64,000 nt of DNA from positions 115,092 to 179,091 of the forward strand of contig CALOBA010000072.1 of assembly GCA_942491465.1 (NCBI GenBank), in the 5' to 3' direction. A model generated the notes under the pieces. That model was not told where the DNA came from. It was given only the letters and a program-made list of their open reading frames with translations, and made no database searches. Every line of letters begins with the position of its first letter. Positions within the stretch are counted from its first letter, which is position 1. A program made the translations under genes and the position numbers. This document shows positions 43,583 to 54,142 of this stretch, in pieces. The DNA is from CALOBA01 sp942491465. Lineage in GTDB: Bacteria; Pseudomonadota; Gammaproteobacteria; Chromatiales; Chromatiaceae.

Positions 43583-46393
43583 TCAGTCATTCCCCCAGGC
43601 ACCGCTGATCCATTGTCGGTTCTCGGGGTGCAGGTCCTGATTGCTGACCTGGCCGAGACGCTGGTCCAGCGCTGCCTCGGCGGCCTCCATCCACGACTTG
43701 GCCTCTTCGCGCGCAGGCAACAGGCTGCCGTCCGCTGCCGGCGACGCCAGTAGCCAGTGCGAGAACGCCTTTGGGTCCGTGTCTACTCGACCGTTTCGAT
43801 TGATGCGAACGACCGTCAGCTCTTGCCGCATACGTCTGCCTTGATCGTTCTGCCAGCGTAAGACGGCCGCCAACACTGCACTGCCGTCGAGCCCGGTCAG
43901 GGAGGCCGCGAGCCCACCGAAATCGTGGCGCTTGGCACGGCGCAATAGGACCTGCAGCAACGGCGCCTGAAGATCCATCATCTCGATATCGGTGCGACCG
44001 CCACCCCAGAGGCGATCAAATGTGATGCGTCGGCGGGAGCGCTTGTTTGGCAGCTCTTGGTAGATGTCTTCCGGCAGGCGAACGTCCCAGACCAGGCCGC
44101 TGTGCTTTCGCGCCAAGACCTCGATGTCGAGTTGACCAAACATGCCTGCGACGAAGGCCTGCAAGTGCCCATCGGTAATAACCAATCCCTGCCGCGCCTC
44201 GTTCGGATCATAGCCGGTCACATAGTCGAACAGCTCCTGCTGTTTGCTCACGGCCTGCTTCGCACGAAGCAGCGCTGCGTCGATGCGCTCTCGCGTGCGC
44301 GAGATACCCGAATCGATAGCCGTTTCCAAGACATCCTCAACCTCGACAACATCGGAAAGCTGGCCCAGGACGTCGTCGGCCAGGCCCTCGTTAAACTCGC
44401 CGCTGACCACCGCCATATCCGCAACGACCTGCATCAGTCGGGTGTACATCAGCTCCATGATCTTGGCGTCCAGGGTTTGCGGCGCATGAACATTGAATAC
44501 CACCACGCGACGCGTTTGCCCATAACGATACAGCCGGCCAATGCGCTGAACCAGACGCATGGGATTCCATGGTAGATCGAAATTCACCATGATGTGGCAA
44601 CAGCGTTGGAGATTGATCCCTTCTCCGCCGGCCTCGGTGGAGATCAGGAACTGTCCCTGGTCCTCGAACTCGGCGATGGCCTGCAAGCGCTCGCCGACGT
44701 CTTGGCTGCCATTGATCAGTGCCACCTTGTCCTCGCCGAAGCGGGCGCGAAGGGCATCGGCGATATGCGCCTGCGTGGCGCGGTACTCGGTAAAGACCAG
44801 GACCTTTTCATCCGGGTTGGCATGGAGCGTCGACGCCAACAGGTCTTCGATGAAGGTACGCACCTTCAAGTCATCGCCAACCAGCACCGATGCCTGTTCA
44901 ATCAATTCTTTAAGCGCTCTCAGCTCGCCGGCGAAGAACTCGTCATTCGCGCCCGCGTGCAGCTCTTCCCACTCGCCCGCAAAGCGCCGATCCTCAAGCT
45001 CTTCGGTCGGCAGCGCGTTGTCGCCTTGCTGCTGCAACCTTAAGCATCGCCGCAGCAGTGCCTGATGGATCGCGGCGGCGCTCGACGCGGCCAGCTTCCG
45101 ATAGACTGTCATGACGAAGCCGATCGCAATTCCGGTCCGTCCGCGCGCTTGGCCGGCGGCATAGCCACGCTTCAGATAGTCTGCCAGGGACCGATCGAAG
45201 ACCCTCGCGGCCTCGGAGGTCTCAACCGAGATGGCGCGCGTGGTCTTGCCCTTGAAGACGAAGCGGCCCTCGGCGTCGGTGACGTCGGCCTTGTTGTTGC
45301 GGATCACCATGTGCGCCAGGATCTCGGGATTCAGGTCCAAGCTGTCGATCTCTGCTTTGAGCTCCGGGCGAATGAGCTCCAGAAGTGCTTGAAACGGGGG
45401 CTGCACGCCTTGATGCGGTGTAGCCGTCAGCAGCAGCAGCGAATCAGAATGATCGCGAAGGTCTGCGGCGAGACGGTAGCGCTCGCTTGCCACGAATTGC
45501 ATGCCCCACTGCCGCCGGCTGAGACGATGGGCCTCATCGAAGATGATCAGATCCCAGGGCTCGGCGGCCAGCAGCATTGCCTTGTGCGGGTCGGCCTTGA
45601 GGCGGTCGATGGAGCCGATAACATGGTCATAGAGCTTCCAATGTCTCGCGTCATTGACCGTGAAGTCGTGGCCATAGATCAGGAAGTCGTTCATGGCGAA
45701 CTTCTGCCGCAGCTCCTCCTGCCATTGTCGCGTCAATCCGGCAGGCGTGACCAACAGGATACGACCAAAGCCGCCCCGCTGGCGCAGCGCAGCGAGCAGC
45801 ATCCCGACCTCGATGGTCTTGCCAAGACCGACGTCGTCGGCGATCAGCCAATTCAGATTTCCCGAGGCGAGGATATGGTGAACGAGATGGACCTGGTGCG
45901 GCAGCGGGTCGATATCGAGATTGGCGAAGGAGCCGGTATTCTCGTTCCACAGCTCCAGGGCATGGGCCAAGGTTCGCAGACGAAAACGCTCCGCCGAACC
46001 GGCGGGCTGGGGTCTGGGGATCAGGAATCGATGGCGAGCCCCGAGTACCTGTTTTAGATTTTCATAGGGCATCCACAGTCGCGAGCCCAGCGTTGGAAAT
46101 TCCACCAGCACTTGGCCACGACCGCCGAGCGTTCGCGTCTCGATGACATGCCCTTCGCCGAGGGAGCGTCTGACCCGCGAGTAGGGGGCGTCCTGCACAT
46201 CCATTCCGATCTGGAAGCCGTTTTCCAGGCTGGCCAGAGGCGTCCAATCCTTATGCCTGTCAGGGAACCAATCGACCCGCAGCTCAGGTCCATTGGCACC
46301 GTCCCTGGCGCCCAATACCTTGCCGTAGCGCGGCTCGGATGACCGTTTGACCCATGCGCCGGGAATAGGAATACGTCGGTCCACTGCGATCAA
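43583..46393 (-). CDS. SNF2-family DNA helicase/translocase
   Basis: A 936-residue protein. After an N-terminal beta-rich region (about 1-120) comes an SNF2-type motor: ADDVGLGKTIEVGMLLAAL (motif I), LIIFDEAHRLSR (motif II), LLLTATPHQGV (motif III), and the C-terminal lobe with VLVFTEYRATQAHIADAL, STEAGGEGINLQRC and RIGRLYRYGQTRRV. This is the RapA-like/phage-defence branch of SNF2 rather than a chromatin remodeller. The C-terminal 300 residues are helical and not recognised. It follows the TPR-containing partner by 4 bases. A defence role is suggested by family habits, not proven. Confidence 0.88.
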   Translation of the reverse strand: MIAVDRRIPIPGAWVKRSSEPRYGKVLGARDGANGPELRVDWFPDRHKDWTPLASLENGFQIGMDVQDAPYSRVRRSLGEGHVIETRTLGGRGQVLVEFPTLGSRLWMPYENLKQVLGARHRFLIPRPQPAGSAERFRLRTLAHALELWNENTGSFANLDIDPLPHQVHLVHHILASGNLNWLIADDVGLGKTIEVGMLLAALRQRGGFGRILLVTPAGLTRQWQEELRQKFAMNDFLIYGHDFTVNDARHWKLYDHVIGSIDRLKADPHKAMLLAAEPWDLIIFDEAHRLSRRQWGMQFVASERYRLAADLRDHSDSLLLLTATPHQGVQPPFQALLELIRPELKAEIDSLDLNPEILAHMVIRNNKADVTDAEGRFVFKGKTTRAISVETSEAARVFDRSLADYLKRGYAAGQARGRTGIAIGFVMTVYRKLAASSAAAIHQALLRRCLRLQQQGDNALPTEELEDRRFAGEWEELHAGANDEFFAGELRALKELIEQASVLVGDDLKVRTFIEDLLASTLHANPDEKVLVFTEYRATQAHIADALRARFGEDKVALINGSQDVGERLQAIAEFEDQGQFLISTEAGGEGINLQRCCHIMVNFDLPWNPMRLVQRIGRLYRYGQTRRVVVFNVHAPQTLDAKIMELMYTRLMQVVADMAVVSGEFNEGLADDVLGQLSDVVEVEDVLETAIDSGISRTRERIDAALLRAKQAVSKQQELFDYVTGYDPNEARQGLVITDGHLQAFVAGMFGQLDIEVLARKHSGLVWDVRLPEDIYQELPNKRSRRRITFDRLWGGGRTDIEMMDLQAPLLQVLLRRAKRHDFGGLAASLTGLDGSAVLAAVLRWQNDQGRRMRQELTVVRINRNGRVDTDPKAFSHWLLASPAADGSLLPAREEAKSWMEAAEAALDQRLGQVSNQDLHPENRQWISGAWGND

Positions 46394-46397
46394 GCCC

Positions 46398-47225
46398 CTA
46401 ATCCGGATGAGATTGCCCCAGCGCGAACGCGCTGAAGCGATGCTTTGGGGGCCGACGTTGCCGCGCGACGCACGACTGCGTCGGCAAAAGGTCGAGTCGG
46501 TCGAGCAAGCGATACTCTTCGGTCACACAGCCCGGCTGAAAGGCTTCATCCAGGTCGAGCCGCAGGTCCCGGTCAGGCGCGAAGGTCCAGTCCATCCCAC
46601 CGCGAAGGGATTCGGCTTGAGAGGTTGCCTGATAGTAAACAAGACCTTGAAACGACCTGAAGGTGCGTTGCAGCGTCGGACTGGAATACCACTGGTCGAA
46701 CTGCTCGCAGAGCCGTTGCTCGATCTCGTCCGAGTCCGGGAGCCATTCCGTCGCACGCACCAGCGCAAGCGCCAGCGGCCAGCTCAGCCGTTGATAGATC
46801 GGCGATGCACAGCCCAACAGGGAACCGCTTTCCAGTCGACTGAAGTCTACCGCCATCTCCGGATGGTTGGCCCAGACATCCCGTAGCTGCATCGCCAAGC
46901 GCAACTCCTCAGGCGCCATCCCCGCGGTCATTTCCCTGCGCATGGAGACCTTGGACTGGCTCCACCAGTAGCGATCGAAGACGTCGGTAAGGATCTCAAT
47001 GCCGGCATCGTCCCAGCCAAACTCCCGGGCCAGCTCAACCGCATGCTGCCTGGCACGAAACCGTCTGGTCACGCGCCCTTCGATCCGCGCCCGCTCTAGC
47101 TCCGGGCGCGTCGGCGCGTCTTCCGGCTCGTCCGCCTCCAGAACCCCGGATTCCCAATCCGGGCCGGCGTCGTCCTGCGTGGGCGCACCCGCGATGAACA
47201 GGTCGGTGATGTCGCCCTCTTCCAT
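46398..47225 (-). CDS. C-terminal part of a helicase-partner protein (frameshifted)
   Basis: The frame from the ATG at 47225 gives 275 residues, but it is open without a stop up to 47618. Its upstream residues (EDLRSGQPPDHETDFVPEG, later DFEVFADLTTDAAQATWADG) are acidic and protein-like, so the true protein is longer. It continues the TPR-containing frame at 47339-47911 after a frameshift near 47565-47600. The visible part has an acidic disordered stretch and then a helical domain (RRFRARQHAVELAREFGWDD). Family unknown. It ends 4 bases before the helicase start, so the two probably function together. Confidence 0.65.
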   Translation of the reverse strand: MEEGDITDLFIAGAPTQDDAGPDWESGVLEADEPEDAPTRPELERARIEGRVTRRFRARQHAVELAREFGWDDAGIEILTDVFDRYWWSQSKVSMRREMTAGMAPEELRLAMQLRDVWANHPEMAVDFSRLESGSLLGCASPIYQRLSWPLALALVRATEWLPDSDEIEQRLCEQFDQWYSSPTLQRTFRSFQGLVYYQATSQAESLRGGMDWTFAPDRDLRLDLDEAFQPGCVTEEYRLLDRLDLLPTQSCVARQRRPPKHRFSAFALGQSHPD

Positions 47226-47338
47226 CGCAGGCGTGTCCGTGGTTTCGTCGGCGCCATCGGCCCAGGTGGCTTGCGCTGCGTCTGTCGTCAGATCGGCAAA
47301 GACCTCGAAGTCCAGCTCGGGCTGCTCCGACTCGATGT

Positions 47339-47911
47339 CTACGCGAGGTGTCGATCTAGGCGATGCCGCTGTCGCGCCGTAGACGGGCGGGGACGTCGAG
47401 GCGGTTGTCGGCTGCGTGAGCGGAGGGAAAAGAGACGGCTTAGGCGCCGCTTCGTTGCGGTCTGCGCTGCACGTGTCTGCGGCGGGCGCTGGTCGGGATC
47501 GACCTTCCGGGACGAAGTCTGTCTCGTGGTCTGGTGGTTGACCGGATCGAAGATCCTCTGCTGACGCCTGCGTCGACCGTGCGTCTGCGAGATCAGCGCG
47601 AAGTCGTCTGCGGTGAGGTCATCGTTCGAATCGGCAGCGAGGTCCGCAATATCTGCGGGACCGAGCGGTGCTGTAGAAGGGTAGCTTGCCTTGGCGACAA
47701 CGGTCCCCCGGCTGCGTCCCAGTGCCCGCTCTAAGAGCACAACGGCCTGACCCGGATCTCCTTGCTGCCGGCGAATTCTGGCGAGTACACGTAGCACGCC
47801 AATGTCATCGCCCTGGTCTGCCAAAAACGCCTCCAACGACGCGGCGGCCCGCTCGACCTGGCCTGCTGACTGGAGCCGTTGTGCCTGCAAGATGACTGTG
47901 GTGCTGTCCAT
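47339..47911 (-). CDS. N-terminal part of the frameshifted helicase partner, TPR-like
   Basis: The ATG at 47911 opens MDSTTVILQAQRLQSAGQ, then two TPR-like helix pairs (VERAAASLEAFLADQG, QGDPGQAVVLLERALG). After about DDFALISQTHG the frame turns into an Arg/Gln-rich run that does not look like protein, while the neighbouring frame (continuing to 46398) does. One gene of about 500 codons was therefore probably split by a single frameshift. Whether this is natural or a sequencing error cannot be told here. Confidence 0.6.
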   Translation of the reverse strand: MDSTTVILQAQRLQSAGQVERAAASLEAFLADQGDDIGVLRVLARIRRQQGDPGQAVVLLERALGRSRGTVVAKASYPSTAPLGPADIADLAADSNDDLTADDFALISQTHGRRRRQQRIFDPVNHQTTRQTSSRKVDPDQRPPQTRAAQTATKRRLSRLFSLRSRSRQPPRRPRPSTARQRHRLDRHLA

Positions 47912-48080
47912 CGATCCTCCAGCGTTCTTAAGGACATCTTTCGGCTGCAATTCTAGCCCCTGTGCGCACACACTGCTGAAACGCCGGACAGCGCGATCCG
48001 CGCTGGCCCTCGTCGCCTCGCAGCGAAGGTTCCCAGGGAGGCATCCACCGGGGGTGCCGCGACAAACACTGGCCTGCGCC

Positions 48081-48584
48081 CTAGCTGGGCAATAGCACCG
48101 CAGCCTGGATTCGCTGCTCCAGCCTTGCGACGTCCTCCGGGCAAAGTTGCCGTATGCGCGAGAGATTGACCGCGGCCTGACGTGCGAGAGGCTCGCGCCC
48201 TTCGTAAGGGGCCTTGTCGAGACCTCTTAGTCGGGCATAGGGCAGATAGAACCGCTCCTTCGGATCGCAATCGCCGCGGACCTCGCTCCAACTCCAGTCC
48301 TTCGGTAGATCGGTCACGCCGGCCAGAACCCATACCTCCAACTCCTGCCAGGCGTTTTCCGCCAACAGGCGGCGATCACTGCCGGTAAATGCGTCGAGTG
48401 CCTTCTGCTCAATGGCGTCGAGGCTTGCTCGACGGTTCGGATCGCAGTCGCGGTCCACGATCAGCAGAAACAGGCGCACCATGCCTCGGTAGCGCTTGAG
48501 GATGGCTTCGATACGGCTCCATTTCAGCGCCTCGCCGACCCCGCCGAGTAGCGGGTCCATGCAGACCTGAACACGAGCGCGGAT
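48081..48584 (-). pseudogene. truncated gene upstream of the helicase module
   Basis: The C-terminal 165 or so residues of a protein (MVRLFLLIVDRDCDPNRRAS, NAWQELEVWVLAGVTDLP). A VDRD acidic strand and ExEVW helix resemble DUF4276/TOPRIM-like proteins found beside defence genes, but this is a weak match by eye. Its 5' end is replaced at about 48585 by the decayed EIIA-HPr-EI copy, producing an accidental in-frame fusion (..VAASPGIGI-RARVQV..). It once formed the head of the operon with the TPR and SNF2 genes. Confidence 0.6.
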
Positions 48585-49424
48585 GCCGATGCCGGGGGAT
48601 GCGGCCACGCCAAGCAGCAGCTTGGGGTCGTCGGAGCGCGGGCGCGGCGCCGGCGCATTGGCCGGGTCCGGCTCGGTGGTGGCCGGGGCCGGGGCCGGCG
48701 CGCTGCCCTCGTCGCCGAGGCCGGCGGCGAGCTCGACGCATGGCGGCGATGGCGGCATCGGCATCCGGCCCGGTGGCACCGGACCACCTTGTCGCCCCGG
48801 GCGACCTCCAGGCCCATGATCGCCACCAGGCTCTTGGCGTTGGCCTCATCGTCGCCGCGGGTCAGCAGCCGCGCGCCAAAGCGCTTGGCCAGGTTGGCGA
48901 GCACCGCCGCCGGGCGGGCGTGCAGGCCGGTGGGGTTCGGGATCAGGATGGCCTCGGAGCTGACGGAGCGGCCCGCGCCTCGGCCTCGGCCTCGGCGGCG
49001 CGGGTCTCGATGGTCAGGAAGACATCGCTGCCGGCCTTACCAGGCCGTCGACGGCGTAATCGATCGACGCGCTCCATGTTGGTGACCAGCACCTGCGTCA
49101 GCAGGTCTTGGCCTGGGTGGCCAGATGGTCGGCATCGAACGCGATCGCGGATCGCCGGCGGTGACCCTTGCGCCTTCCTCCACCGGCTGAAGCCCTCGCC
49201 CTTCAGGTTCACGGTGTCGAGGCCGATGTGCATCCCAAGTCGGGGTGGTAGGGTAGCGCATGACCGGCTTGTGCAGTTGGGTGACGCGCGTGCAGGGCGC
49301 GCAGAGGCAGGTCGGGTCGATGGAGGCCCCGTCGCCGACCATCTTCTGCGCGAAGACCGGGTCGGGACCTGTTCCAACGCCACGACGACGCCGTCCAGCG
49401 GCGCCTTCAGGATAATGAAGCCAT
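48585..49424 (-). pseudogene. decayed copy of the EIIA-HPr-EI gene 5' third
   Basis: It corresponds to 35732-36613: EIIA, HPr and the first residues of Enzyme I. Compared with the intact gene it has many single-base losses, for example around 48735, 48776, 48868, 48976, 49037, 49057 and 49105, so no frame is open across it. Nearly all changes are deletions of one base. The 5' end of the copied gene is preserved at 49422-49424 (start codon). Confidence 0.85.
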
Positions 49425-49437
49425 TGCAGTCGTCCCC

Positions 49438-50755
49438 GCTGAAGTTCACGCCGACGCGCGCCCCGATGGCCAGGGCATTGTCGATGTCGCCGGTCCCGGC
49501 CGGCGGATGATGTCTGGATGTCGGGTGGAGGCTGATCCCGCGGTGAAGACGACTGATGTGAGCTCGATCACCGCCTCGTAGTCGCGCTGGCAGCCCTGGG
49601 CCGCCGCCCCCGATTCGACGCGTTGCCGAACCAGCCGCTGGTCACGGCAAACCCGGTGCTGTCTCGGGGTCTGCCGTCGAACAGCCCCTTGTAGACCAGG
49701 CCGGCGTTGAAGAACCAGGGCATGGGGTTGGTGTCGTCGGTGAAGCTGAACACCAGGCCGCCGAAGCCCCAGAGCCCATGCTCCGAGCCCGGCGCTTCGC
49801 GGTAGAGCATCTGATCGGCCAGCACCCAGCCCATGGCGTTGCCGTTCTTGGTGGCGTTGTCGGTGCGCGCGACTGCTTGGAAATCGCCGTTCATGTAGTA
49901 GCCGCCGAGCTTGTAGGTGCCGGGCAGCGCCGTCTTGGAGTCGCGGTTGACGTGGTAGTGCAGCTCGCCGGCCAGGGTCACGCCGTTGTTGCCCAGGCCC
50001 CAGCTGGTGCCGTGGGCGTTGTGGTCGCGGGCCGCGGGATCTCCCTCCTTGCCCTCCGGGTCGCCGTCGTAGACCGCCGCCTGGATGGTCCACCGTCGCG
50101 ACGGGGTGTCGTAGCGCAGGCGCGCCCCCCAGGTCGCCAGCGGATAGGCGGTGAAGGTGAAGGGGTTCTGCAGGAACACCGCCTTGGGGCTGCCGCAGTA
50201 GGCGTTGTTGACGAACTGGCAATACAGCGGCGAGCGCAGGAAGTCGTCGTTGGCGATCAAACGCCCGTAGGCCAGGTCCAGGCGCTGGTCCAGCAGCACC
50301 GTGTTGAACATCACATTGGAGAGCTTGACGTTCTGCCCGCCGTACAGCTCCTGCACCGTGAACAGGTTGCCGCCCTCGGACGGGGCGATGAACCGCTCCG
50401 ACACCGATAGCCCGTCGCGCTTGGAGCCCTTGACGATGAGCCGAGTGGCCGGGATGCCGACGATGCGCTCCAGATCGAAGCCCAGCTCCACGCCGATGTT
50501 GTCGGCATAGGTGCCGCCGAGCACCTCGCCGCCGGAGACGTTGAACATGGGCTCGGAGGTGTAGTTGAGCCCGAAGGTGAAGCCCTGCGCCTGCCAGGCG
50601 TCGCGGGCCGGCCAGCCGCCGAGCAGATAGTCGCTCGCGGGGTAGTCCGAGGCCGGGGCCATGGGCGCGGCAAGCGCAAGGACGAGGGCGGCCCCGGACA
50701 GGACCGCCGGCATTCCACGGGGCTGGAATGGGGCAATGGATCGATGCATCGGCAT
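49438..50755 (-). pseudogene. second copy of the OprB-like porin, frameshifted at its 3' end
   Basis: It is nearly identical to 36628-37956 from the start codon at 50755 to about 49615, covering the signal peptide and most strands. In the last 170 bases several single-base losses shift the frame, and the stop codon itself is broken (GCTAGAAG became GCTGAAG). The essential C-terminal strand ending in Phe is therefore lost. The first 390 or so codons could still be translated. Confidence 0.85.
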
Positions 50756-51102
50756 GGGACGGCGTGCTCCTCTGTTGCATGATCGAGCCCGGAAAGGGCG
50801 GCCTGCCGCCCTTCCCGGCTTCAATCAGATCTTCTCAGGTTGGAGCCGGCGAGCCCGGCCCCGAAGCGCTCGAAACGTCGGCTCCGGAGTGTAAGCCAAT
50901 TGGCCGGAGCGGGCGAGCGATACGCCTGCCGGCCCGGCGATATGACCGCTTTACGCCTGGGGCCAACGCATCGGTGATCGCAGCTTGGAAAGCACCGGCG
51001 GGGATACTGGATCGCAACCGTGGCCAATGCCAGGTCGAATCATCAAGCCACCGGAGCGAAGAGTATGAACATCCCAAGATCGTTGTCGTAATCGACTATC
51101 CG

Positions 51103-51265
<163 letters not shown>

Positions 51266-51539
51266 TGATCGCTGCCGAACATGAAGAACCAGCGCATCGC
51301 TTGTCTGACCTATTACAAATTGCCTAGTGCTTTGCCGCGAAAATTCCGAGACCGCCCGCAGCTGTGGGAGCGATTTGCAATCGCGACCGCCGCGACGCGG
51401 AAGTCGCGACTGCAAGTCGCTCCCACAGCACCGAGTGGGCATGCCGGCGGTCTTGGGACTTCCGCAGCGGTGCACTAGCGAGGATTGGGCTGAGGAGCAA
51501 TGCAGCGCCCAACAGGGACGCCTGGCCCGCGGCGGGGAC

Positions 51540-51954
51540 TGGGAGCAGCGGCGTCTCGCCGCTGATCGGCCGCGACGGCAGCCTGCGGCGGCTCGGGGGC
51601 GGGACGCCCCCGCTCCGGGGACTGGGAGCAGCGGCGTCTCGCCGCTGATCGGCCGCGGAGGCAGCCTGCGGCGGCTCGGGGGCGGGACGCCCCCGCTCCG
51701 GGGACTGGGAGCAGCGGCGTCTCGCCGCTGATCGGCCGCGGCGGCAGCCTGCGGCGGCTCGGGGGCGGGACGCCCCCGCTCCGGGGACTGGGAGCAGCGG
51801 CGTCTCGCCGCTGATCGGCCGCGACGGCAGCCTGCGGCGGCTCGGGGGCGGGACGCCCCCGCTCCGGGGACTGGGAGCAGCGGCGTCTCGCCGCTGATCG
51901 GCCGCGGAGGCAACCTGCGGCGGCTCGGGGGCGAGACGCCCCCGCTCCAGGAAT
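51540..51954. repeat. 83-bp hairpin repeat array, second copy
   Basis: Five units matching those at 38711-39125. Most are 83 bases. The order of GACGGCAG/GAGGCAG/GCGGCAG unit variants differs from the first array, so units were exchanged or converted after the block was duplicated. Confidence 0.85.
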
Positions 51955-52193
51955 AGGAGGTTGGGTCAAGCGAGACGGACTCACCGAGGTCGCAGGGATT
52001 GGCGGATCCGTCGGTGCGCTCCTTGATCCGTCTTGCGCAGTTACCCTGGATGAATGAGAAGTTACGAAAACGCTTTCCAGGCGGTTGGTTTCCTTTGCGC
52101 CTTCGCGTACGAGCGAGTCGGCGAACGAGGCGTCGGGGCGTGACTACGCGCTTCGCCGGCGAGCGCTAGCCTACCTCCGCACGGTGCTTCAAG

Positions 52194-52925
52194 ATGCCTA
52201 ATTTCTTCAAATCGATATTTGCCTCTGAGCCTCCAAAGGCGAGTCCCAGAGTCGATGACCCATGCGAGCCCTGTCCACTCCAGGAGCGACCGGAGCAGGT
52301 CTACAAGGTCGTGGTTACTGTGACGACCCGTGCTGGCGATATCCCAGTCACCGGAGTGGTGGTTAATCTCGACGAGGCATTGCTCGGCAAAACCGATGAG
52401 GAGGGCAAGTCTCCAGAGAGCGCGGTGCGCACCAAACCGACCACTGATATCGAAGTACGCTACTCGAACAACAGCGAGGGCCTGAACGAGGAGGTGTTTA
52501 GCCTGTCGGTCAAAGAGATCGTTGCGGCAGCCAAGACCTTCAAAGCCGGTGATGCCAATCACCTGATCGCCAAGGTGCAGGACGTGTTCGGATCGGGAAC
52601 ATCCGCCCTCGGCGGCGACAAGGATTTTTCCGATACCTACGCTGGCACCCCCGATGTGAGCATGACCGACACAACCAATCCCGACGTCAAGCTGCTCTCG
52701 GTCGCACCAGTGGGACTGCGTGGGACGAGCACCGCACCTGTGATGAATGGTAGACCCGTCTCCGGTCGATTCGAGCTGAAGACCCAGAGTTGGACGTTGG
52801 TGATTCGAACCGTTGGAGCGGATGCCGACGCGGGTCGACACATCCGGACTGCAATCGATGGTCTTTGCCCCGGACGGATCCGAGCTTTGGCTTATCGGGC
52901 AGGATGGCGACATCCGCAGGGTTGA
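52194..52925 (+). pseudogene. internally deleted copy of the cysteine peptidase gene
   Basis: It matches 40503-41010, then jumps to about 41600, then from about 41646 to 41959, then from about 42018 to 42281 of the first copy. The first two deletions keep the frame (..VKLLSV-APVGLRG.., ..PVMN-GRPVSG..). Together they remove residues 171-367 with Q186, C216, H326 and D348, and the peptidoglycan-binding region. The third deletion fuses it out of frame into the beta-propeller gene. No peptidase activity is possible. Only the 5' domain (about 170 residues) remains. Confidence 0.85.
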
Positions 52926-53580
52926 CCCGTTGACCGGCCGAGCAATCTCGACGTCCGGGGTCTGGAGCACCACCGTGGGCAGGATCCGGATCGATATGCC
53001 GGCGCTGGGCCGGGTCCGGCTTCGCGGGCCGACCTCAGGGGTCATCCTGCCGGGCCGTCTTGTGACGACCCCCAATGCGGTGCTTCGGGTCGGTGACGGC
53101 ATCTTTGTCGCGCAACGCCCCGACCATCTGCTGCGGTTCGACGGCGAGCGGTTGTTCGGTCAGGCATCGGAAACCGCCGTCGCCGTGGGGGCGATCGCCG
53201 TCGCCTGCGACGGTCGCTGTCTGCTGACGGCAGCGAGTCCCAGCGCCAAGGAAAGCTTCTTATGGCGACTGTCTCCCTTCGAGCCGACGCCCATGCGGCT
53301 TGTGGGACAGGTATTTCTCGATCGAGGGGAGGCGGCGCTGGATTGCGCCGGGCGCACCGTCCTGCTGCGCGGCAACGGGACGCTTTCACGCCTGAACCTG
53401 CCGGTCGGCACCAAATCCGGTCCATCGACTGCGGACGTCGAAGGTACCGAGCCGCGGCTGACCGGGGACGGGCGCATGCTGTATCTGCGCGACGGAGACC
53501 TCGGCTGGCGCATTCTGGACGTAACGACCATGCGCGCCCGACCTCGACCGGATTGGCTGACCAAGCCGCCGCCTCGCTGA
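52813..53580 (+). pseudogene. deleted copy of the beta-propeller partner gene
   Basis: It corresponds to about 42281-43036 of the first copy and then joins 43374 at a 7-bp shared word, GCTGACC. The signal peptide and first blade, and the last 110 or so codons, are missing. The remaining frame ends DWLTKPPPR. Without a signal peptide it could not reach the periplasm. Confidence 0.85.
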
Positions 53581-53684
53581 GCGCTGCGCGGGCCACCCGA
53601 TGGTAAGCGACGGACAACCCTATGGCGCATCGAGCTGGGGCTGGAGCCGGTCCAGCGGCCCGGGTCAGCCCGTCGAGCGGCACG

Positions 53685-53738
53685 CGGCGCTGGAGCGCCG
53701 GGGGATGCGTAACGACGCTGGAGCGTCGTTACGATCAG
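53685..53738 (-). repeat. REP-like palindromic element, copy 5, end of the decayed block
   Basis: Identical in sequence to copy 4 at 43497-43550. Similarity between the two long copies ends directly after the GATCAG word. Confidence 0.75.
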
Positions 53739-54142
53739 ATCAGCCGCTTGGTTCCGTGGCGTTTTCCGCTTGACCTGCCGCGGGGAGACCTCGGGGATTA
53801 GGGTCAGGGATTAGGGTCTTGCAATCACGCAGATGCATGATTGCAAGACCCCGCTCCTGCACATGACCCCGCTCCTGCACAAGCAAGACCGGCGGTGACA
53901 AGCGCCGCAGCGCGGCGGGGGAGCATTCCAACTCTGCGCGAGATGGCTTTCTGCGACCGCGTTTAGGGTTGTCCGATCCCAGCCAAGCTGACCATCCCTG
54001 GCCCCATCCCAATGCCATTAAGTGAGCGAGCGATGGGAGCGTGTTGTGGGAGCGGCTTCAAGCCGCGACTCGGCTCGCGCGCAGAGCGTCGCGGCTGGAA
54101 GCCGCTCCCACGGCTTAACTTAACGGCATTGGGCCTCATCCC
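53739..54142. other. intergenic region with nested inverted repeats
   Basis: No gene is evident. It holds GGGTCTTGCAATCA...TGATTGCAAGACCCC (53813-53851), two CCCCGCTCCTGCAC words directly after it, and a nested palindrome at 54008-54132. These resemble miniature mobile or REP-type elements. Confidence 0.5.
54008..54132. repeat. nested palindrome: outer 16-bp arms around a REP-like hairpin
   Basis: Outer arms CCCAATGCCATTAAGT and ACTTAACGGCATTGGG pair with one mismatch. Inside, GTGGGAGCGGCTTCAAGCCG pairs with the complementary arm ending CGGCTGGAAGCCGCTCCCAC around a GC-rich loop. The inner part uses the GTGGGAGCG word of Pseudomonas-type REP sequences. It lies 10 bases after the RND gene end and could also act as its terminator. 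Confidence 0.75.

Noticed and set aside
53796..53820. GGGATTAGGGTCAGGGATTAGGG resembling telomere repeats
   Set aside because: Too short and too isolated; it is part of a miniature inverted-repeat element in bacterial DNA.
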